Source: Micromonospora rubida (GTDB taxonomy: Bacteria; Actinomycetota; Actinomycetes; Mycobacteriales; Micromonosporaceae). Taken from it: a DNA stretch of 64,000 nt. The translations under genes and the position numbers were made by a program. Shown here one piece after another: positions 32,076 to 40,587 of the stretch. The DNA is taken from positions 481,077 through 545,076 of the forward strand of contig NZ_JAAALO010000005.1 in NCBI RefSeq assembly GCF_009908295.1, in the 5' to 3' direction. The stretch's first letter is position 1, and each line of letters opens with the position of its first letter. Under the pieces are notes generated by a model. The model had not been told where the DNA came from. It made no database searches and saw only the letters and a list, made by a program, of their open reading frames with translations.

Positions 32076-33281
32076 GTGCCCGGCGCACTGAACGGCATCA
32101 CCGTGGTGGATGCCTCGACGCTCTTCGCCGGCCCCCTGGCCGCCACCATCCTGGGCGACTACGGCGCCGAGGTCGTCAAGATCGAGCATCCGGTCAAGGG
32201 TGACCCCGCGCGGGGACACGGCCCGGCCAAGGACGGCGTGCCCCTGTGGTGGGCCATGCTCGGCCGCAACAAGCAGACGGTCACCCTCGACCTCGGCCGG
32301 CCCGAGGGCGCCGCGCTGGCCCGCCGGTTGCTCGCCGAGGCCGACGTGCTGATCGAGAACTTCCGGCCCGGCACGCTGGAACGCTGGGGCCTGGCCCCGG
32401 ATTCGCTGCTGGAGCACAATCCCGGGCTGGTCATCGCCCGGGTCACCGCGTTCGGCCAGCACGGGCCGTACCGTGACCGGCCCGGCTTCGGCACCCTCGC
32501 CGAGGCGATGAGCGGCTTCGCGGCCATCACCGGCCAGCCGGACGGGCCACCCACTCTGCCGCCGTTCGGGCTCGCCGACGGCATCGCCGCGCTCACCTGC
32601 GCCCAGGCCGTCATGACCGCGCTCTACCACCGCGACGCCGGCCGACCCGCCGGCACCGGCCGGGGGCAGGTCATCGACCTGGCGATCATCGAGCCGCTGG
32701 TCACCGTGCTCGGCATGCAGGCGATGGCGTACGACCAGCTCGGCACCGTGCAGCAGCGCAGCGGCAACCGGTCGGTCAACAACGCACCGCGCAACACCTA
32801 CCGCACCCGCGACGGCCGGTGGGTGGCGATCTCCACCAGCGCCCAGGCGATCGCCGAACGGGTGCTGCGGCTCGTCGGGCACCCCGAGGTGATCGGCGAG
32901 CCGTGGTTCGCCAGCGGCGTCACCCGGGCAGAGCACGCCGACGAGCTCGACGGCTACGTCGGGGGCTGGATCGCCGAGCGGGACCTCGCCGACGTGGTCG
33001 CCGAGTTCGAGGCGGCCCAGGCGGCGGTCGCCCCGATCTACGACATCGCCGACGTCTTCGCCGACCCGCAGTACCAGGCCCTGGACACCGTGACCACGGT
33101 GCCGGATCCGGTGCTCGGCCCGCTGCGGATGCCCAACGTGCTGTACCGGATGTCCGAGACACCCGGCGCCATCGCGTGGACCGGGCGTCCGCCCGGCGCC
33201 GACAACCAATCCGTGTACGGCGACCGGCTCGGCCTGCGCGCCGACGAGCTCGCCGACCTGCAGTCGAGAGGCGTGATCTGA
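32076..33281 (+). CDS. CaiB/BaiF (family III) CoA transferase
   Basis: A 401-residue family III CoA transferase: ILGDYGAEVVKIEHPV, LGRNKQTVTLDL, LIENFRPGTLERWGL and the catalytic Asp in PFGLADGIAAL. The GTG at 32076 follows GCGGAGG and is favoured over an upstream TTG. It is the first gene of a three-gene unit with a cyclase-type hydrolase and MmgE/PrpD, echoing the CoA transferase-MmgE pair at 19479-22183. It probably activates a (hydroxy)dicarboxylate. Confidence 0.92.
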   Translation: MPGALNGITVVDASTLFAGPLAATILGDYGAEVVKIEHPVKGDPARGHGPAKDGVPLWWAMLGRNKQTVTLDLGRPEGAALARRLLAEADVLIENFRPGTLERWGLAPDSLLEHNPGLVIARVTAFGQHGPYRDRPGFGTLAEAMSGFAAITGQPDGPPTLPPFGLADGIAALTCAQAVMTALYHRDAGRPAGTGRGQVIDLAIIEPLVTVLGMQAMAYDQLGTVQQRSGNRSVNNAPRNTYRTRDGRWVAISTSAQAIAERVLRLVGHPEVIGEPWFASGVTRAEHADELDGYVGGWIAERDLADVVAEFEAAQAAVAPIYDIADVFADPQYQALDTVTTVPDPVLGPLRMPNVLYRMSETPGAIAWTGRPPGADNQSVYGDRLGLRADELADLQSRGVI

Positions 33282-34124
33282 GTGGGCCCACGCACCGGTG
33301 GACCGCAAACCGACCTCGCCCCCGGCGCCACCGCGCTGTGGACGGCACTGGCCGGGGCCCGGGTCATCGACCTGGCCCAGCCGATGCGCCGGGGAATGCC
33401 CCAGTCACCGAACCACCCGCCGTTCCGGATGGTGATCGAGCGCCGCCACGGCGACCTGGTGCGCGCCGACGGCGGCAGCGCGGCCAACGAGGTCATCATC
33501 ACCGGCGGGCACGTCGGCACCCACGTCGACGCGCTGGCCCACGTCTCGCAGGACGGGCTCGTGCACGGCGGCCGGCCGGCCGCGGCAGCCCAGTCCCACG
33601 AGGGCTTCGCGGAGCTGGGCATCGAGACGTTCGACCCGTACGTCGGACGGGCCGTCCTGCTCGACGTCGCCGCCGTGCACTCCACCGCCGTGCTGCCGGC
33701 GGGCTACGAGATCACTCCGGACGACCTGGAGCGGGCCGCCGGGCACACCCGGATCGCGCCGGGCGACGCGGTGCTGATCGGCACCGGCTGGTCGCGCCGG
33801 TGGGGCGAGGGTGCGGCGTTCGTCGGGCTCGCCGACGGCGTTCCCGGCCCCGGGGTGGCCGCCGCGCGCTGGCTCGCCGAGCGCGCGCCCAGGGTGGTCG
33901 GCGGCGAGACGATCGCCTTCGAGCACCTCGCGCCCGGACGCGGCCACGCCGCCCTGCCGGTGCACCGGATCCTGCTGGTGGAGCACGGGATCAACATCGT
34001 GGAGACGATGAACCTGGCCCCGCTGCTGGACACCGGGGCCCGGGAGTTCCTGTTCGTGCTCAACCCGCTGCCCATCGTCGGGGCCACCGGCGCCCCGGTC
34101 CGCCCGCTGGCGGTCCTGCCATGA
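33282..34124 (+). CDS. Cyclase family / kynurenine-formamidase-like metal hydrolase
   Basis: A 280-residue member of the 'putative cyclase' family, metal-dependent amide hydrolases. The signature is visible as TGGHVGTHVDALAHVSQDG (HxGTHxD...H), and a second conserved stretch is RWLAERAPRVVGGETIAFEH. GTG start directly follows the CoA-transferase stop with no gap, and its own stop overlaps the next ATG. It may hydrolyse an amide or formamide bond in an intermediate; the relation to the neighbouring imidase-like enzyme supports a nitrogen-containing ring substrate. Confidence 0.88.
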   Translation: MGPRTGGPQTDLAPGATALWTALAGARVIDLAQPMRRGMPQSPNHPPFRMVIERRHGDLVRADGGSAANEVIITGGHVGTHVDALAHVSQDGLVHGGRPAAAAQSHEGFAELGIETFDPYVGRAVLLDVAAVHSTAVLPAGYEITPDDLERAAGHTRIAPGDAVLIGTGWSRRWGEGAAFVGLADGVPGPGVAAARWLAERAPRVVGGETIAFEHLAPGRGHAALPVHRILLVEHGINIVETMNLAPLLDTGAREFLFVLNPLPIVGATGAPVRPLAVLP

Positions 34125-35590
34125 CGGCGGGCGGAAGCCCGGCCGGGGCCGCGAACGTGCCGGGGGACGAGCCCACGCTCAGCGCCCGGCTGGCACGCTT
34201 CGCGGTCGACTGCCGCGACCACGGGGTGCCCGCCGCCGTCCGCGCCGACATTCCCGGCCGGGTGCTGGACATCCTGGGGCTGGCCCTGGCCGCGCACGCC
34301 GACCCGGGGGCCGACGCCGCGGCGGCCGCGCTGCGCTCCGTGCGGCGCTGGGGCGGCGTCGGCGAGGCCACCGTCATCGGCTCCGGCGACCGGCTGCCCG
34401 CCCCGGCCGCCGCACTGGTCAACGGGGTGCTGGCGCACTCGCTGGACTTCGACGACACGCACCTGCCCTCGGTGCTGCACCCGAGCGCCAGCGTCGTGCC
34501 GGCCGCGCTCGCCGCCGCGGAGGCGGTCGGGGCCGGTGCGGCTGCCGGCGGCGCGGCCCTGGTCCCGGCCGTGGCCGCCGGGATCGAGATCACCAACCGG
34601 CTCGGCATGGCCGGCTACCTGCCCGGGACCGGGGTCAACGTCTACTTCGAGCGGGGCCAGCATGCCACCTCGATCTGCGGCACGATCGGCGCGGCCGTCG
34701 CGGCCGGCCTGCTCTACGGCCTGGACGCCGCAGGCATCGGACATGCCATCGGGATCGCCGCGAGCATGGGCGCCGGCATCCTGGAGGCCAACCGCACCGG
34801 CGGCTCGGTCAAGCAGGCCCACTGCGGCTGGGCCGCCCACGCCGGGGTGAGCGCGGCGGTGCTGGCGGCCGACGGGCTGACCGGGCCACCGACCGTGCTG
34901 GAAGGACGGTTCGGCTTCTTCACCGCGCACACCGGCGACTTCACCGCCGACGCGCTGCTGCGCGGGCTGGGCACCGACTGGGAGGTGCTGCGCACGGTCT
35001 ACAAGCCGTACCCGTCGAACCACTTCACCCACCCCGGCATCGACTGCGCCCTTGCGCTGCGGGCCGGCGGGCTCGACCCGGCCGATGTAGCCGAGATCGA
35101 GCTGGGGGTGGCCGCCCCGGTGCTGCGTACCATCGCCGAACCCGCAGCCGAGAAGATTCGACCGCGCAGCGCGTACCACGCGAAGTTCTCCGGCCCGTAC
35201 ACGATCGCGGCGGCGCTGCTCGGCGGCGGCGGCCTGGGGCTGTCGCTCGACGACTTCGCCGGCGAGCTGCCGGCCGACCGGCTGGCGCTGGCGGCCCGGG
35301 TCCGGTGCGTGGCCGACCCCCGGGCGTCGGAACTGTTCCCCCGCGCGTTCGCGGCGGTGCTGCGGGTGCGGACCCGCGGCGGCGCCCTCCTCACCCACCG
35401 GGTCGACTCGTCGCGCGGCGGGCCGCAGCATCCGTTGAGCGCGGCCGATCTGGCGACGAAGTTCCAGCTCAACGCCGAGCGGGCGGTGCCACCGACGCGG
35501 ATCGCCGCGCTGCGCGACGCCGTGCTCGGCGCCACCGGCGCCGGGGTGACGCCATCGGCGCTACTCGCGCTGACCGCCCCGGCCCCCTGA
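34121..35590 (+). CDS. MmgE/PrpD family protein
   Basis: A 489-residue MmgE/PrpD protein with HSLDFDDTHLPSVLHPSAS, GIEITNRLG, ERGQHATSICGTIGAA, GSVKQAHCGWAAHAG and YKPYPSNHFTHPGID. ATG overlaps the cyclase stop (ATGA). It is a diverged relative of the gene at 19479; both sit beside a family III CoA transferase. Likely a dehydratase, decarboxylase or isomerase acting on a branched polycarboxylate. A perfect hairpin terminator follows. Confidence 0.9.
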   Translation: MTAGGSPAGAANVPGDEPTLSARLARFAVDCRDHGVPAAVRADIPGRVLDILGLALAAHADPGADAAAAALRSVRRWGGVGEATVIGSGDRLPAPAAALVNGVLAHSLDFDDTHLPSVLHPSASVVPAALAAAEAVGAGAAAGGAALVPAVAAGIEITNRLGMAGYLPGTGVNVYFERGQHATSICGTIGAAVAAGLLYGLDAAGIGHAIGIAASMGAGILEANRTGGSVKQAHCGWAAHAGVSAAVLAADGLTGPPTVLEGRFGFFTAHTGDFTADALLRGLGTDWEVLRTVYKPYPSNHFTHPGIDCALALRAGGLDPADVAEIELGVAAPVLRTIAEPAAEKIRPRSAYHAKFSGPYTIAAALLGGGGLGLSLDDFAGELPADRLALAARVRCVADPRASELFPRAFAAVLRVRTRGGALLTHRVDSSRGGPQHPLSAADLATKFQLNAERAVPPTRIAALRDAVLGATGAGVTPSALLALTAPAP

Positions 35591-35632
35591 GGCGCCGGTC
35601 CCGGCCGACCATGCCCACCGCCGCACCACGCC

Positions 35633-35662
35633 CGCCCGCGCCGGGGATTCCCGGCGCGGGCG
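35633..35662. terminator. Bidirectional terminator
   Basis: A perfect 13-bp stem (CGCCCGCGCCGGG at 35633-35645 with CCCGGCGCGGGCG at 35650-35662) and a GATT loop lie between the convergent MmgE and CitE-like genes, one base from the latter's stop codon. Confidence 0.75.
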
Positions 35663-35663
35663 C

Positions 35664-36506
35664 CTACACCGCCAGGGCGAGCAGGCGCCGGGCGGAGCGG
35701 ACCACCGCCTCGTCCACCAGCCGGCCCCGCGCGTCGAGGCAGACCCCCACGCCGTCGCGGACCGCCGCGTCGAAGCGGGCCACCAGGTCCGCCGCCGTCG
35801 CCACCTCGTCCGGTGCGGGGGTGAACGCCTCGTTCACCACCGCGACCTGCGCCGGGTGTATGCAGGCCCGGCCGACGAAGCCGAGCCGCCGCAGCGCCAT
35901 CGTCGACGCGCGCAGCGCGACCAGGTCCCGGAAGTCGGTGCTGACCGGCGCCACCGGGGGCTCGATGCCGACCGCCGCGCTGGCCAGCACCACCTGCGAG
36001 CGGGCGAACAGCAGTTCCCGCTCGTCCGGCCCGAGCGTGACGCCGAGGTCGGCGCGCAGGTCCGCCTCGCCGAGCTGGAGCCGCCGCACCCGGGGTGCGC
36101 GGGCGATGTCGAGGGCCGCGACCACGGCCGCCGCCGACTCCAGCAGCGGCACCACGGCGGTCGTGCCCGCCGGCAACCCGGCCGCCGACTCGGCCGCGCC
36201 GAGCACCTGGTCGAGGGCGGCCAGTTCGGCGGCGGACTCGGCCTTCGCCACGCAGAGCCCGGCGAGCCCCGGCCCCACGACGGCCGCCGCGTCGACGTGG
36301 CCCAACCGGCCCGGGTTGATCCGCACCCACCAGGCGACCCCGGGCGGCGCGGAGCGCAGGAAGGCGGCGACCGCCGAGCGGGCGGCGTCCTTGCCGTCCG
36401 GCGGCACCGCGTCCTCCAGGTCGACGATCACCGCGTCCGCGCCGCGCCCCGCCGCCTTGGCCAGCTTGTCGGACGCGTCCCCGGGCACGTACAGGTACGA
36501 CCTCAA
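35664..36506 (-). CDS. HpcH/HpaI aldolase - CitE-like lyase
   Basis: A 280-residue CitE-like TIM-barrel protein: RSYLYVPGDASDKLAKA, ADAVIVDLEDAVPP (metal-binding region), WWVRINP, VPLLESAAAV and LGEADLRADLG, and the C-terminal GFVGRACIHPAQV. The family cleaves CoA esters such as citryl-, malyl- or citramalyl-CoA. I place the start at the TTG at 36506 (RSYLYVPG follows at once and GGAGGGG lies upstream); a longer frame to 36569 would run into the operator. It could release acetyl-CoA or pyruvate from a CoA-activated hydroxy acid formed by the neighbouring genes. Confidence 0.87.
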   Translation of the reverse strand: MRSYLYVPGDASDKLAKAAGRGADAVIVDLEDAVPPDGKDAARSAVAAFLRSAPPGVAWWVRINPGRLGHVDAAAVVGPGLAGLCVAKAESAAELAALDQVLGAAESAAGLPAGTTAVVPLLESAAAVVAALDIARAPRVRRLQLGEADLRADLGVTLGPDERELLFARSQVVLASAAVGIEPPVAPVSTDFRDLVALRASTMALRRLGFVGRACIHPAQVAVVNEAFTPAPDEVATAADLVARFDAAVRDGVGVCLDARGRLVDEAVVRSARRLLALAV

Positions 36507-36565
36507 CGGCTTCGGCCCCTCCGCTCGACAACGCCCCGACGAGTCGCGGCTATTGTTTCGACTAC

Positions 36566-36580
36566 GCAAACAGTGTTTCC
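36566..36580. promoter_or_regulatory. IclR-type operator (site 4)
   Basis: GCAAACAGTGTTTCC: one base from the perfect site at 28119, with the same CATTG continuation. Between the divergent CitE-like and membrane-protein genes. Confidence 0.65.
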
Positions 36581-36609
36581 ATTGGTGGCCGAGACGTCAA
36601 GGAGGCTTG

Positions 36610-37317
36610 ATGGGACCGCACCCGTACGGCTGGTGGATTCTGCTGCACATCGTGCTCTTCGTCTTCTGGCTGGGCGGGGATCTCGGGGTCTTCTGGTCGA
36701 GCCGGTTCGTCCTCAAGCCCGATCTCACGCCGGCCGCCCGGGCCACCGCGCTGAAGATCATGAGCGGGCTCGACCTGGGTCCCAAGATCTGCCTGGTGCT
36801 CTTCCTGCCCAGTGGCGTCACGCTGATGGCGCTGGACCCGCACGGCGCGCGGGTCTTCGGGATCAACCCGTTCGGCTGGCCGATCGTCGCGCTGCTCTGG
36901 GTGTTCGCGGCGGGGTGGCTGGCCGCCACGATCTCCGACCACCACCGCCCGGGCCACCGCCGGTGGGTGCGCCGGGCGGACTGGACGGTCCGGATCGCGC
37001 TGATCGCCGGGCTGGCCGGGACCGCGCTCTACACGCTCCTCGCCGCCGCACCGTTCGGCGTGGACACCAACCCGAAGTGGCTGGGCGGCAAGATCCTGCT
37101 CTACAGCGTCGCGATCGCCTGCGGACTGGGCATCCGGCTCACCCTGCGCCCGTTCGGGCCGGCCTTCGGCGCGCTGATGACGACCGGATCCACGCCCGAG
37201 GTGGAGCGCGCGATGCGGCGGGCGATCGACGGGTGCCTGCCCTACGTGTGGGGCATCTGGGGCAGCGTGCTGGCGGCCGCGGCGCTCGGCGTGCTGAAGC
37301 CCTTCGCGGCGCTGTGA
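36610..37317 (+). CDS. Multi-pass membrane protein (CopD/DUF2269-like)
   Basis: A 235-residue protein with about five hydrophobic helices: WWILLHIVLFVFWLGGDLGVF (with a His in the first helix), ICLVLFLPSGVTLMAL, WPIVALLWVFAAGWLAA, IALIAGLAGTALYTLLAA and the C-terminal VWGIWGSVLAAAALGVL. The first helix resembles CopD/DUF2269-type or cytochrome-b-like membrane proteins, so haem or metal binding is possible but unproven. AAGGAGG precedes the ATG. It shares an operator region with the CitE-like gene, so it belongs to the same regulon; electron transfer to the oxygenases is one idea. Confidence 0.75.
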   Translation: MGPHPYGWWILLHIVLFVFWLGGDLGVFWSSRFVLKPDLTPAARATALKIMSGLDLGPKICLVLFLPSGVTLMALDPHGARVFGINPFGWPIVALLWVFAAGWLAATISDHHRPGHRRWVRRADWTVRIALIAGLAGTALYTLLAAAPFGVDTNPKWLGGKILLYSVAIACGLGIRLTLRPFGPAFGALMTTGSTPEVERAMRRAIDGCLPYVWGIWGSVLAAAALGVLKPFAAL

Positions 37318-37331
37318 CCCGGGCAGGTCGG

Positions 37332-38153
37332 TCAGGCGGCGCTGTAGCCGAGCTGAGCGGAGATCCGGCTGGTCGCCTTCAGCAGCGACTTCGCCAGCTC
37401 GGGCGACTCCGGCTTGAACCGCCCCACCGGCCCGGCCACGCTGACGACCGCCACCACGTGCCCGTCGTGGTCGTAGACCGGCGCCGCGATCGACGTCGCG
37501 CCGGGCTGGCGTTCGCCGCGCGAGGTGGCGTAGCCGCGCTTACGGATGCCGGCCAGCTCCTTGCGCAGCTTTGCCGGGTCGGTGATGGTGCGGTCGGTGA
37601 GCTCGTCGAGCCGGTGCCGCTCCAGGTAGGCGGCGAGCTCGTCCTCGGCGACGAAGGCCAGGAACGCCTTGGACGAGCTGCCGGCATGCAGCGGGTACGG
37701 GATGCCGATGTTGACGTCCAGCCGCAGCTCGTGCTCGGGCACCACCTGGTCGACGTACAGCCGGGTGTCGCCCCGGCGCAGCGACAGCGTGGCGGTCTCG
37801 CCCGTCTCGGCCGCCAGCGCGCGCAGTTCCGGGCCGGCCATCGCGCGCAGGTCGGTGCGGGCCAGGTAGGCCCGGCCGAGCGTGACGGCCGCGTGGCCCA
37901 GTGCGTAGCGACGGGTGCTCGGGTCGAGAGTGATCAGCTCCCGGCTGCGCAGCGCCGTGAGGATGCGGTGCACGGCGGCCTTGGTCAAACCCAACGCGGT
38001 CGCGATCTCGGTGACGCCCAGGTCCGGGCGCCCGCTGCGCCCGAAGTAGAGCAGCACGTCCATCGCCCGCTCGACCGCCGCGATCGAGCGGGACTGGCCG
38101 TCGCCGTCCTCCGCCACGGCCCGTGCCGTCGCCTCGGATGTCCGACTGGTCAT
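37332..38153 (-). CDS. IclR-family transcriptional regulator
   Basis: A 273-residue IclR protein: N-terminal winged helix (RSIAAVERAMDVLLYF, LGLTKAAVHRILTALRSRELI) and C-terminal effector domain with YVDQVVPEHELRL, GIPYPLHAGSSSKAFLAF and RGERQPGATSIAAPVYDHDG. I chose the ATG at 38153 (TGGAGGG upstream). It is divergent from the flavin-reductase operon, with two GAAAC-N3-GTTTC-like sites between them. Seven such sites in 18 kb make it the likely controller of the surrounding catabolic operons; the effector is presumably a pathway acid. It could act as activator or repressor. Confidence 0.93.
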   Translation of the reverse strand: MTSRTSEATARAVAEDGDGQSRSIAAVERAMDVLLYFGRSGRPDLGVTEIATALGLTKAAVHRILTALRSRELITLDPSTRRYALGHAAVTLGRAYLARTDLRAMAGPELRALAAETGETATLSLRRGDTRLYVDQVVPEHELRLDVNIGIPYPLHAGSSSKAFLAFVAEDELAAYLERHRLDELTDRTITDPAKLRKELAGIRKRGYATSRGERQPGATSIAAPVYDHDGHVVAVVSVAGPVGRFKPESPELAKSLLKATSRISAQLGYSAA

Positions 38154-38223
38154 GGGTGGCCCTCCACAGCACTGTTCGTCCGTCCGGTCTGCGGACCAGT
38201 GTAGGTTGCTCGATTCCACCCAG

Positions 38224-38238
38224 CGAAACGGCGTGTCC
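38224..38238. promoter_or_regulatory. IclR-type operator (site 5)
   Basis: CGAAACGGCGTGTCC: core GAAAC-N3-GTGTC, one mismatch. It lies about 70 bases upstream of the iclR start and would suit autoregulation. Confidence 0.4.
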
Positions 38239-38311
38239 TGAGCGTCACCGACCGAAGGCCGCCCGGCCCGAACGGCGGTTGACACGGGACACCGCCCCTC
38301 GTTACGTTGAT

Positions 38312-38326
38312 GGTAACGACGTTTCC
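38312..38326. promoter_or_regulatory. IclR-type operator (site 6)
   Basis: GGTAACGACGTTTCC: one mismatch from the GGAAAC-N3-GTTTCC consensus, 25 bases before the GTG of the flavin-reductase gene; a further GCGAAACGG half-site follows at 38331. Confidence 0.6.
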
Positions 38327-38350
38327 TAATGCGAAACGGAGAACTTGCCA

Positions 38351-39304
38351 GTGTCGGTCGACAGCATCACGTTCCGCTCGGCCCTCGCCCAGTGGCCCAG
38401 TGGCGTCGGTGTCGTGACCACGGTCATCGACGGCCGGCCGCACGGCATGACCGCGAGCTCGTTCTCCTCGGTCAGCCTCAACCCGCCCCTGGTCTCCGTC
38501 TGCCTGGGCGTCCACCTTCCCAGCCACGCCCTGGTGGAGCGGGCCGGCGTCTTCGCGATCAGCTTCCTCGGCAAGGGCCAGGCCGGCATCGGCCAGCGCT
38601 TCGCCGGCATGTGCCCCGAGGTCACCGACCGCTTCGCCGGGCTGGACTGGGCGCACGCCGAGACCGGCTGCCCGGTCCTGGCCAACGCGACCGCCTGGCT
38701 GGACTGCCGCGTCGTGCACGCCTACCCCGGCGGCGACCACACGATCTTCGTCGGCGAGGTGCTCGCCGCCAGCACCCCCCGGGTCGGTGCCCCGCTGCTG
38801 TTCCACTCCAGCGCGTGGAGCCAGCTCGCCGACCCGCTGCCGGAGAGGATCGACATCGCGATCGGGGGCCGACTCTCCCGCCTGCGCGCGAACACCCTGG
38901 CGACGGCCGGCTTCACGGTGCGGGCAACCCCCGGCCCGATGATCGCCGACGCCTTCCGGGCCGGCGGCGAGGAGGCCACCCTCGCCGAGCTGGACCAGCT
39001 GCTGCGCGCCGGGCACACCGCCGTCACCCTGGTCGAGGAGGCCGACGCCAGCCCGGTGCAGGTGCGGGCCGTGCTCGCCGACGCCACCGTGCGCGCCCGC
39101 CGCGCCGCACTCCGGGTGCGGCTGCGGGCCCAGCGCGGGCTCGGCCTGGTCAACGCCATGGTCGCGATGAAGAGCGGGGTCACCGGCTTCGACACCACCC
39201 TCGGCGGTCGCACGGGTGCCCTGCGCACCCGCGACGTGGTCTTTCTCGCCCGGCAACTCGGGGTGTCCTGTCCCCGGCTCCCCGCCAACAACCCAGAGGA
39301 GTGA
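38351..39304 (+). CDS. Flavin reductase fused to a degenerate HMG-CoA-lyase-like segment
   Basis: Residues 1 to about 165 are a flavin reductase of the HpaC/HsaB type (ALAQWPSGVGVVTTV, MTASSFSSVSLNPPLVSV, VFAISFL), supplying reduced flavin to a partner monooxygenase. Residues about 185-310 resemble the second half of HMG-CoA lyase: LVEEADASPVQVRAVL, then RGLGLVNAMVAMKSGVTGFD and RTRDVVFLARQLGV; but the metal-binding His pair and the catalytic Cys of real lyases are missing, so this part cannot be an active lyase. The GTG at 38351 lies nine bases past CGGAG. The next gene, an ACAD-fold enzyme, is the probable flavin consumer. Confidence 0.8.
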   Translation: MSVDSITFRSALAQWPSGVGVVTTVIDGRPHGMTASSFSSVSLNPPLVSVCLGVHLPSHALVERAGVFAISFLGKGQAGIGQRFAGMCPEVTDRFAGLDWAHAETGCPVLANATAWLDCRVVHAYPGGDHTIFVGEVLAASTPRVGAPLLFHSSAWSQLADPLPERIDIAIGGRLSRLRANTLATAGFTVRATPGPMIADAFRAGGEEATLAELDQLLRAGHTAVTLVEEADASPVQVRAVLADATVRARRAALRVRLRAQRGLGLVNAMVAMKSGVTGFDTTLGGRTGALRTRDVVFLARQLGVSCPRLPANNPEE

Positions 39305-39309
39305 CGCAC

Positions 39310-40587
39310 ATGTCCACCGGCGGACGGCTCATCGACGACCTCACCCCGGCCGAGCAGGATCGCGCGGCCCGGGTGGAGAAGGTGCTGCCCGCGCTGCGGG
39401 CCGCCGCCGCGCAGGCCGACGCCGACGGGGTGTTCCCCGCCGCGCACGTCGCGCTGCTGCGCGATGCCGGGCTGCTCGGCCTGGTGGTTCCGCAGGAGTA
39501 CGGCGGCCTCGGCGGCGGCCTGCGCGACCTCGCCGCCGCCACCTTCGCGATGGGCAGCGCGTGCCCGTCGACGGCGTTGGCCTTCTTCTTCCACAACACC
39601 AGCGCCTCCCGGGGCCTGCTGCCGCTGGAGGCGATCGAGCGCGGCCTCTTCGACGACGCCGACGTCCCCGTCGTGCGGGCCTTCGCCGAGAAGGTGCTGA
39701 CCCGGATGGCCGGTGGGGTGTGGCTGGCCAACTTCGCCAGCGAGGCGGTGAAGAGCTCGTCGGCCAACATCGCCATCTCCACCACCGCCACCCCGGCCAG
39801 CCGCGACGGCGTCGAAGGCTGGTCGCTCACCGGCGAGAAGTCGTTCGGCTGCGCCACCGGCGTCGCCGACACCTATCTGGTCACCGCCCGGCTCGCCGGG
39901 CACGAGACGGCGGACGGGCTGGCACTGTTCCTGGTGCCCCGGGATGCCGCCGGGGTCGCCTCACGGCCGGCCTGGGACGGCATCGGCATGCGCGGCTCGG
40001 CCAACCACGGCATCCGGCTCGACGACGTCTTCATTCCCGCCGACGAGGCGCTCACCGTGCCCGGCGCGTTCGTGAAGATGCTGCAGTGCAGCAGGGGCAG
40101 CTTCGTCGGCAACCAGCTGGCCATCACGGCGGTCTACGTCGGCGCGGCACAGAGTGTCTACGACGACACGCTGACCAGGCTCACCCAGAAGACCTTCGCC
40201 GACACCGGCCGGCCGGTCGCGGAGAGCCCCATGCATCAGGTGATCATCGGTGACATGACGGAACGGTTGGAGACGGCGTACCTCTGGCTGCGCCGCCAGT
40301 TGCTGCTGGAGACCAGCGAGCCGCCGCTGCGCCCGCACGCCGAGGTCTACCGGCAGTGGCGGTTGGCCAAGGGCTCGATCTGCGAGGCGTGCTTCGACGT
40401 GGCGGTCGGCGCGCTCAAGGCGTCCGGCACGTCCGGTGCCACCATGAACGGGCCCGTCGGCCGCGCGCTGCGCGACCTGGCGATGGGGCTGGTCATGACG
40501 TTCCCGCCGGAGCGCGGCCGGTTGGAGGCCGCCGGCTCGGTCACCAGCGACCGGTCCAACAACCTCTTCGCGGCGGTGGCCGGGTGA
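39310..40587 (+). CDS. ACAD-fold flavin-dependent monooxygenase or dehydrogenase
   Basis: A 425-residue acyl-CoA-dehydrogenase-fold protein: LVVPQEYGGLGGGLRDLAA, WSLTGEKSFGCATG, and a C-terminal helical domain of the type-2 ACAD kind. The loop that bears the catalytic Glu in dehydrogenases (xYEGTxE) is absent; that region reads LKASGTSGATMNGP. This, with a flavin reductase gene directly in front, fits two-component oxygenases such as HsaA or DszC rather than a dehydrogenase. It has GAGGAGTG upstream, and its stop overlaps the next GTG. Hydroxylated substrate unknown. Confidence 0.82.
   Translation: MSTGGRLIDDLTPAEQDRAARVEKVLPALRAAAAQADADGVFPAAHVALLRDAGLLGLVVPQEYGGLGGGLRDLAAATFAMGSACPSTALAFFFHNTSASRGLLPLEAIERGLFDDADVPVVRAFAEKVLTRMAGGVWLANFASEAVKSSSANIAISTTATPASRDGVEGWSLTGEKSFGCATGVADTYLVTARLAGHETADGLALFLVPRDAAGVASRPAWDGIGMRGSANHGIRLDDVFIPADEALTVPGAFVKMLQCSRGSFVGNQLAITAVYVGAAQSVYDDTLTRLTQKTFADTGRPVAESPMHQVIIGDMTERLETAYLWLRRQLLLETSEPPLRPHAEVYRQWRLAKGSICEACFDVAVGALKASGTSGATMNGPVGRALRDLAMGLVMTFPPERGRLEAAGSVTSDRSNNLFAAVAG

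Noticed and set aside
31431..33308. 625-codon minus-strand frame across the hydantoinase/CoA-transferase divergent promoter
   Set aside because: It spans two well-supported genes in the wrong frame and shows no family features.
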